Shown here: positions 14,601 to 19,271 of the stretch, piece by piece
How the letters are laid out: each line of letters opens with the position of its first letter
Position numbering within the stretch: the first letter of the stretch is position 1
NCBI GenBank assembly: GCA_013003335.1
Contig: JABDJT010000151.1
Span: 1-19,271 of the forward strand
Source of the DNA: Verrucomicrobiales bacterium
Lineage (GTDB): Bacteria > Verrucomicrobiota > Verrucomicrobiia > Verrucomicrobiales > DEV007
Direction of reading: 5' to 3'
DNA length: 19,271 nucleotides
Notes under the pieces: model-generated
Seen by the model: only the letters and a program-made list of their open reading frames with translations
Database searches by the model: none
What the model was told of the DNA's origin: nothing
Program-made: the position numbers and the translations under genes

Positions 14601-17600
14601 CTACCCGCCGACCGGCGCGAGTTTATTGCCGTCAGCTTTTTCGGCCTTGGAAAATTTCACCCCGACGGTTTTGGAAACGCCGAATTCCTCCATCGAAACG
14701 CCATACATGATGTCGGCGCGGGACATGGTCCGCTTGGAGTGGGTGACGATGACAAACTGGCTGTCCCCGATGAACCGGTCGAGCACGCGGATGAAGCGGG
14801 TGATATTCGCTTCGTCGAGCGGGGCGTCGAGTTCGTCGAGCACGCAGAACGGCGAGGGCTTCACCATGTAGATGGCGAACAGCAGCGCGACGGCCGTCAT
14901 GGATCGCTCGCCACCGGAAAGCAGGCTGATGGACTGCAGTTTTTTGCCGGGCGGTTTCGCGATGATGTCGATGCCGCTTTCAAGCATGTCGCCGTCGTCC
15001 ATCAAGACGAGATCGGCCTTGGCTTTCTCGCCGAACAATTCCTTGAACATGTCGCGGAAGTTGACGCGGATTTTGTCGAAGGCTTCCCCGAATTCACGGC
15101 GTGCGTCGCGGTTGATCTTGGAAACGAGTTTCAGCAAATCAGCCCGCGCAGTTTCGAGGTCTTCCAATTCGGCGACCTGGAAGGAGTAGCGTTCCTCCAA
15201 TTCGTCAAATTCAGCGATGGCGTCGAGATTGACCGGCCCCATCGAATCGAGCCGGCTGCGGAGGACGGCGACAATTTCCTCGACGAAATCCCAGTCCGGC
15301 TCGGCGGGATCGTCGAATTCGGTTTCCGGCTCGGCGATTTCCGGATCTTCCGGTGATTCCTTTGCCTCTGTCTCCGATTCTTCCCCGGTTTCGGCGGCCT
15401 GCTTGGCGGCGATTGTCGCCTGCCGCTTTTGATTGCGCTCGTGAGCTTCGCGCTGGTTTTCAATTACGGCGAGCAGGGCATGGCTGTCGGGCTCAAAGCG
15501 CTGGATTTCAGTCTGGTATCGTTCCAGGGCATGCGAGTCGAGGGCCTGGATTTTCAGGTCGAGTTGAGCAGCACGGACTTCTTCTTTACCCCGCTGATCG
15601 GCCAATTTCTGAACTTCCTTGAGCTTTCCGGTCAGATTGCCTTCGCCCTCCTCGATGACTTTGCCGTGCTCGGCGCGTTCGTTGCGAATGTCGTTCAGCT
15701 TTTCATTGAGCACTTCGAGTTCTTTCCCGGCCGACTCGATTTTTGCCTCCCGTTCCTGATTTTCCTTCTCTGACGAATCGATCCGCTCACGGTAGCTGTC
15801 GATCTCGGCTTTGCGGCGTTCGACGACCTCGTTCAGCTCGGAGAGGCGGTCTGCCATGGGCTGCCGCTGGTTTTGTAAATTTTCGATCGCCCCGCGCTCC
15901 ACGGCCAGTGAGGTGCGGACTTCCGCCAGGACCTGCCCGGCCTGCTCCTCGCGGTCCCGGGCCATTTCCAGAGTCTCGGAAATTTCTCCAATCCGCTCCG
16001 CGATTTCACCGATCCGCTGTCGGGCAGTCGTTTTTTCGCTCTCTGAATTCTCAATTTCCTCTTCGATTTCATCCTGCCGCTGACCGACCTGTTGCTGCTC
16101 CCATTTTTGGGATTCGATCTTGTTTTCGATCTGCTGGAGATCTTTTTCGATCAGAGCGAGTTGTCCTTCGCGGGTGGAAGCGACCACCCGTTTTTTCTGC
16201 AGGGTCTCGCGATTGTGCAGGAGGGTATCTTCAAGCTGCTTGACGCGGGCGGCGAGTTCGTCGCGGCGGCGTTCAAGGTTGAACAGTTCATTCGAAAGAG
16301 CCACGGTCGAAGTTTCGAGCCGCTCAATTTCGTGCTGCCTTTGCAGAAATGACACGCCGGAGTCTTCTTCTCCGCTGGATCCACCCTCGATGATTCCCTC
16401 GGGCGAAACGAAATCGCCGTCCATCGTTGCGAATGAGATATCGCCCCAGTCTTTGCGGAGCTTCAGCGCGGTGGCGAGATCGGGCACGATCAGAACCTGG
16501 TCCAGCAGCCGGTCCACCAGTCCGCGGACCGGCTTTTTGCAGTCGATCGCATCGAGAGCCCAGGCTACGGCACCATCCGGTAGAGTCATCAGCTGACGTT
16601 CGGTGGATTTTCCGAATGAATCTTCCGCGACCACGGAAGCCTCGCCCAGCTTCCCTTCGCGAAGGGCGGCAATCATGCTTTCGGCAATGAGAGTGTCGGC
16701 CACGACGACCGCCTGCAACCGCCGGCCAAGCGATGCTTCGATCGGCCGGGCATATTTTTTCCCGACCTTCAAAAACGATCCGAGTGCCCCGCGGACCGAT
16801 GTCTTGTAGGTTTTCGGGTCGTCGAGACCTTTCAAAACAGCCTGGGTGCCTTTCTCGAAACCCTCTCCCTCAGCGGTCAGCTGCCGCAGCACTTCCAGCC
16901 GGGACATTTCCTCGGAGTGGACTTTGAAAAGTTCACCGAGCCCGTTCTGCATTTTCTCGAGTGCCTTGCGGGCTTCGTGGTGCTGTTGCTCGGCGGCGGA
17001 GAGTTTTCCTTCGTCGGCTTCGATCGCGTCGATCACATCCCTCATCCGCCCGCGAAAATCGTCGGCTTCGCGATTTTTCGATTCCTCTTCCTTCCCGAGG
17101 CGAACCAAATCGTCTCCGAGTTGCACGAATCGCTTCTGATCGGAATCGAGTTGTCGCTGATGATTTTCAATCTTTGCGTCCAGCGTTGCCAGTTTCGTTT
17201 CCAGCTCGCTCGATTCCTTTTCCAGCCCGATCAATTCGGCTGAAAGAGTTTCCCGTTCCGTGCGGGCGGTCGCAGCGGCCTGCTCCTGTTCCTGCAGCTG
17301 CGTTTCGAGGTGTTCAATCCGGGTTTCGACGGTCTGCAACATCGAGTCCGCCGATTCAAGGTCGGCTTTCTGTTGATCCAGCTTCACATGGGTTGAGGAA
17401 ATATCCGCCTCGTGTTGCTTGATCAAGACGCTCAACTCGTGGGCGCGTTCCGTGTTGAATTCGATCCGGTTGCGGGACGATTGAATTTCGTTCTGCCGTT
17501 CGATTGTAAAACCGTGCAACTCCGCGATTTGCGTTTCGATCTCCGCAAATTTCTGCCGTGCTTCGGCCATCGAATTCTGCTTCGCCTCGATGGCGTCCTC

Positions 17601-18374
17601 CAATTCATCCTGCTTGTCCCGCAGCCCGCGAATGGAGGTTTCCAGTTCCGATTTCTCCGCTTTGTATTCCCGCCATTGCTTGTGGGAAAAGTGCATGTCC
17701 AGCACCTTCAAATCATCGTGCAATACCCTGTAGCGCTTCGCCTTCGATGCCTGCCGCGACATTGATTTGATCTGCCGCTCGCTTTCCGCGATGATATCCC
17801 GGATCCGGATCAGGTTTGCTTCGGTGTAATCCAGCTTCCGCAGCGCTTCTTTCTTCTGGGATTTATATTTCGAAATCCCCGCCGCTTCTTCGAAAACCGC
17901 CCGCCGGTCCTCCGGTTTCGAACTGAGCAGCAAATCGATTTTCCCCTGCTCCATGATCGAGTAGCTCGTCCGACCGATTCCCGTGTCCATTAACAGGTTG
18001 TGAATGTCTTTCAGCCGGCAGGGCGACTTATTGATCAGGTATTCGCCTTTCCCATCCCGATACACCCGCCGCCCGAGCGATACCTCATTGAAATCCGTCT
18101 CCAGCGACTCCGCGCAATCGCCGAGGGTCAGCGTGACTTCCGCCATGCCCAGCGCTGCGCGCTTGTCCGTGCCGTTGAAAATGACGTCTGCCATTTCCCC
18201 GCCTCGGAGCGCCTTGGCAGAAGTTTCGCCCAGCACCCAACGGATCGCGTCGACAATGTTGGATTTACCGCAGCCGTTTGGACCCACCACACCGGTCACA
18301 CCGTTGTGAAATTCGAGTTTGGTCTTGTCGGCGAACGATTTGAAACCGTGCAGTTCGAGCGATTTCAGATACAT
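14601..18374 (-). CDS. smc: Chromosome segregation ATPase SMC
   Basis: SMC is the long ATPase that, with ScpA and ScpB, organises and segregates the chromosome by loop extrusion. The 1257 residues give the full architecture: N-terminal Walker A GPNGCGKS (31-38); the EEAAGISKYK block near 150; a first coiled coil (about 170-500); a hinge around 520-670 containing the VRGALGSFLKV and RRLQAVVVAD segments; a second coiled coil; then the C-terminal head with signature LSGGE (1152-1156), Walker B FCVLDELDAPLD (1176-1187) and the VIVTHSKRTM switch. MGPVNLDAIAEFDEL marks the start of the C-terminal head lobe. An acidic Glu-rich insert of about 40 residues (about 990-1030) interrupts the end of the second coil. 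The start at 18374 matches the canonical family N-terminus (MYLKSLELHGFKSFAD). No scpA/scpB is nearby. Confidence 0.97.
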   Translation of the reverse strand: MYLKSLELHGFKSFADKTKLEFHNGVTGVVGPNGCGKSNIVDAIRWVLGETSAKALRGGEMADVIFNGTDKRAALGMAEVTLTLGDCAESLETDFNEVSLGRRVYRDGKGEYLINKSPCRLKDIHNLLMDTGIGRTSYSIMEQGKIDLLLSSKPEDRRAVFEEAAGISKYKSQKKEALRKLDYTEANLIRIRDIIAESERQIKSMSRQASKAKRYRVLHDDLKVLDMHFSHKQWREYKAEKSELETSIRGLRDKQDELEDAIEAKQNSMAEARQKFAEIETQIAELHGFTIERQNEIQSSRNRIEFNTERAHELSVLIKQHEADISSTHVKLDQQKADLESADSMLQTVETRIEHLETQLQEQEQAAATARTERETLSAELIGLEKESSELETKLATLDAKIENHQRQLDSDQKRFVQLGDDLVRLGKEEESKNREADDFRGRMRDVIDAIEADEGKLSAAEQQHHEARKALEKMQNGLGELFKVHSEEMSRLEVLRQLTAEGEGFEKGTQAVLKGLDDPKTYKTSVRGALGSFLKVGKKYARPIEASLGRRLQAVVVADTLIAESMIAALREGKLGEASVVAEDSFGKSTERQLMTLPDGAVAWALDAIDCKKPVRGLVDRLLDQVLIVPDLATALKLRKDWGDISFATMDGDFVSPEGIIEGGSSGEEDSGVSFLQRQHEIERLETSTVALSNELFNLERRRDELAARVKQLEDTLLHNRETLQKKRVVASTREGQLALIEKDLQQIENKIESQKWEQQQVGQRQDEIEEEIENSESEKTTARQRIGEIAERIGEISETLEMARDREEQAGQVLAEVRTSLAVERGAIENLQNQRQPMADRLSELNEVVERRKAEIDSYRERIDSSEKENQEREAKIESAGKELEVLNEKLNDIRNERAEHGKVIEEGEGNLTGKLKEVQKLADQRGKEEVRAAQLDLKIQALDSHALERYQTEIQRFEPDSHALLAVIENQREAHERNQKRQATIAAKQAAETGEESETEAKESPEDPEIAEPETEFDDPAEPDWDFVEEIVAVLRSRLDSMGPVNLDAIAEFDELEERYSFQVAELEDLETARADLLKLVSKINRDARREFGEAFDKIRVNFRDMFKELFGEKAKADLVLMDDGDMLESGIDIIAKPPGKKLQSISLLSGGERSMTAVALLFAIYMVKPSPFCVLDELDAPLDEANITRFIRVLDRFIGDSQFVIVTHSKRTMSRADIMYGVSMEEFGVSKTVGVKFSKAEKADGNKLAPVGG

Positions 18375-18428
18375 ATTGGGAAAAAAGGAGCAGGTGTTTC
18401 AGGGAGCGAATCGCCCGAGATTGTCTCA

Positions 18429-18456
18429 AATCTACGAAAACCGTGACGGTTCGCAA
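18429..18456 (-). promoter_or_regulatory. Possible sigma70-like promoter of smc
   Basis: On the minus strand TTGCGA (18456-18451) and TAGATT (18434-18429) are 16 bases apart, each matching four of six consensus bases. They lie about 55-82 bases upstream of the smc ATG, in the only sizeable leader of this run (196 bases between repeat copy 6 and smc). The match is weak and could be chance; transcription may also continue from the penicillin-binding protein gene. Confidence 0.3.
18439..18451. promoter_or_regulatory. Perfect 13-base palindrome in the smc leader, possible operator
   Basis: AACCGT and ACGGTT flank a single G, giving a perfect inverted repeat with one central base. It falls between the tentative -35 and -10 elements of smc, where a repressor would block transcription. 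A site this short can occur by chance, and the binding protein is unknown. Confidence 0.3.
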
Positions 18457-18569
18457 AATTGAATCTCAATCCGGAGAATCATCCTGCTTTTTCGCCGAAA
18501 AATCTATCTCTGTCGAGTGAAATATTCGGATTTCTTAAAGGTCTGGAATCGCGAGGATAGCCGCGTTTA

Positions 18570-18612
18570 CGAACCAACAGTGTTGGTTCAGCGAACAGAC
18601 CCTGTTGGTTCG
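18570..18612 (-). repeat. 43-bp stop-proximal palindromic repeat, copy 6 (most perfect)
   Basis: This is the best-paired copy. CGAACCAACAG pairs perfectly with CTGTTGGTTCG at the outer end. The inner GGTTC and GAACAGACC arms pair around loop AGC, with mismatches only at arm positions 12 and 16 and one G-T pair. It starts eight bases after the stop of the penicillin-binding protein gene and lies 195 bases before the smc ATG. Confidence 0.9.
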
Positions 18613-18620
18613 TATCGCGG

Positions 18621-19271
18621 TCAGGGATTGCGGGCAAACAGTTCTCTCAAACTCTTCTGATTGGCAACGACCGGTTCGGTAGGGATGACCGGCCCGGATA
18701 CTTCCGGGCGTTTCCACGGAGAGGGAGCAGTTCCCACGGGGACAGCGCGAATCGCGGGTTCTTCTTTTTCCGCTTCGGCGAGTTTCGGGACTTTCCGGTC
18801 AATTTTACAAACGGGAGTCGAAGTGGAACCGAATTCGTGACGGAAATAGGCCGGGAGCGCGACGAGATTGTGTCCGGCTTCGCGGCAATGGGAGCCGGCG
18901 CAAGCCCCTGATTCCAGGCAGACAATAGACTCGGGCAGCTGTTTGAAGAGCGAATCCGCTTCCGGGTTTCCAGACGGAATGGCTCCCGCGATGTCTTTCC
19001 AGATTGGCAGAGCGGTTTTTCCGGCAAAGGCATTGGGGAAAATTTCGCGCGGACGGTCGTATCCGATGCGCACGCCCCACGTGTAGCGATCATTGAAGCC
19101 GATAAACCAATTGTCGGTGAATCCGCAGGTGGTGCCCGTCATTCCGGCGAACGCTCCTTTTTCGCCCGTACGGCGGGCAGCCGCTGCCGAGAGTAGTTGG
19201 CGAATGGCGGCAGCAGTATCCGTTTTCATGACGCGATGGAGGCTTTCATTGTGACAGGCGCGGTCGTAAAT
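18621..19271 (-). CDS. C-terminal end of a class A penicillin-binding protein (5' end outside window)
   Basis: About 216 residues are visible; the frame stays open to the right edge (...YDRACHNESLHRVMKTD...), so the ATG at 19229 is probably internal. FAGMTGTTCGFTDNWFIGF and RYTWGVRIGYDRP match the end of the transpeptidase domain of bifunctional PBPs around the KTG box, and LPIWKDIAGAI is the usual closing helix. These enzymes polymerise and cross-link peptidoglycan in the periplasm. The KTG lysine is replaced by Met (ATG, codon 19140-19142). After the catalytic domain comes a tail of about 140 residues with four Cys (VCLESGACAGSHCREAG and VCKI), like the Cys-containing C-terminal regions of many PBP1-type proteins, and then a Pro-rich end. 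It is followed within eight bases by repeat copy 6. Confidence 0.85.
   Translation of the reverse strand: MYDRACHNESLHRVMKTDTAAAIRQLLSAAAARRTGEKGAFAGMTGTTCGFTDNWFIGFNDRYTWGVRIGYDRPREIFPNAFAGKTALPIWKDIAGAIPSGNPEADSLFKQLPESIVCLESGACAGSHCREAGHNLVALPAYFRHEFGSTSTPVCKIDRKVPKLAEAEKEEPAIRAVPVGTAPSPWKRPEVSGPVIPTEPVVANQKSLRELFARNP

Noticed and set aside
2674..18612. CRISPR array for the repeated palindromes
   Set aside because: The copies are 1.6-4 kb apart with genes between them, not regularly spaced by short spacers, and no cas genes are present.
18570..18612. Classical intrinsic terminators for the 43-bp hairpins
   Set aside because: The stems are long but no consistent run of U follows them on the minus-strand transcript. 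A terminator role is left open as a finding, not annotated.

Overview
This window is a stretch of ordinary bacterial chromosome. It is moderately GC-rich and densely coding, with no gap over 250 bases. Gene content suggests a Gram-negative, saprotroph-like bacterium of the Planctomycetota-Verrucomicrobiota-Chlamydiota group, most plausibly Verrucomicrobiota: a formylglycine sulfatase, a bis-domain-poor CHASE2 protein, GlgE, a squalene/phytoene synthase, a long signal peptidase I, and almost no Shine-Dalgarno sequences. This assignment is inference. No rRNA, tRNA, CRISPR array, prophage or IS element was seen.

Layout. At the left edge is the 3' end of a plus-strand gene for a protein with a C-terminal membrane anchor. 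It converges on a minus-strand GNAT acetyltransferase, which diverges from a plus-strand TIM-barrel sugar isomerase/epimerase. From about 2.2 kb to the right edge every gene is on the minus strand. In transcription order (right to left) these are: the C-terminal end of a class A penicillin-binding protein; SMC; squalene/phytoene synthase; signal peptidase I; a GcvH-like lipoyl carrier; a COG0523 GTPase/metallochaperone; GlgE maltosyltransferase; a CHASE2 membrane protein; RidA; an NPP-type phosphodiesterase; a 3D-domain protein; a sulfatase; an L,D-transpeptidase; and a short GGQ release-factor-like rescue protein. Many of these act in the cell envelope (PBP, L,D-transpeptidase, 3D-domain protein, LepB, secreted hydrolases). 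Some neighbours overlap: lepB/gcvH-like, and sulfatase/L,D-transpeptidase through ATGA.

The most interesting signal is a family of six 43-bp imperfect palindromes at 2674, 5387, 7080, 10729, 14539 and 18570. Each can fold into a nearly full-length hairpin with a loop of about 3 nt, and each begins 0-22 nt after the stop codon of the gene upstream in the transcript. One copy supplies the stop codon of the L,D-transpeptidase gene. Another appears to supply the start codon and first residues of the squalene/phytoene synthase. They divide the minus-strand run into segments. I do not recognise the family; it behaves like a REP/MITE-type element with a preferred site just after genes.

Other points: the penicillin-binding protein has Met in place of the Lys of the KTG motif; the L,D-transpeptidase has an altered catalytic motif; the CHASE2 protein has no effector domain; and none of the 15 internal gene starts has a convincing Shine-Dalgarno sequence.
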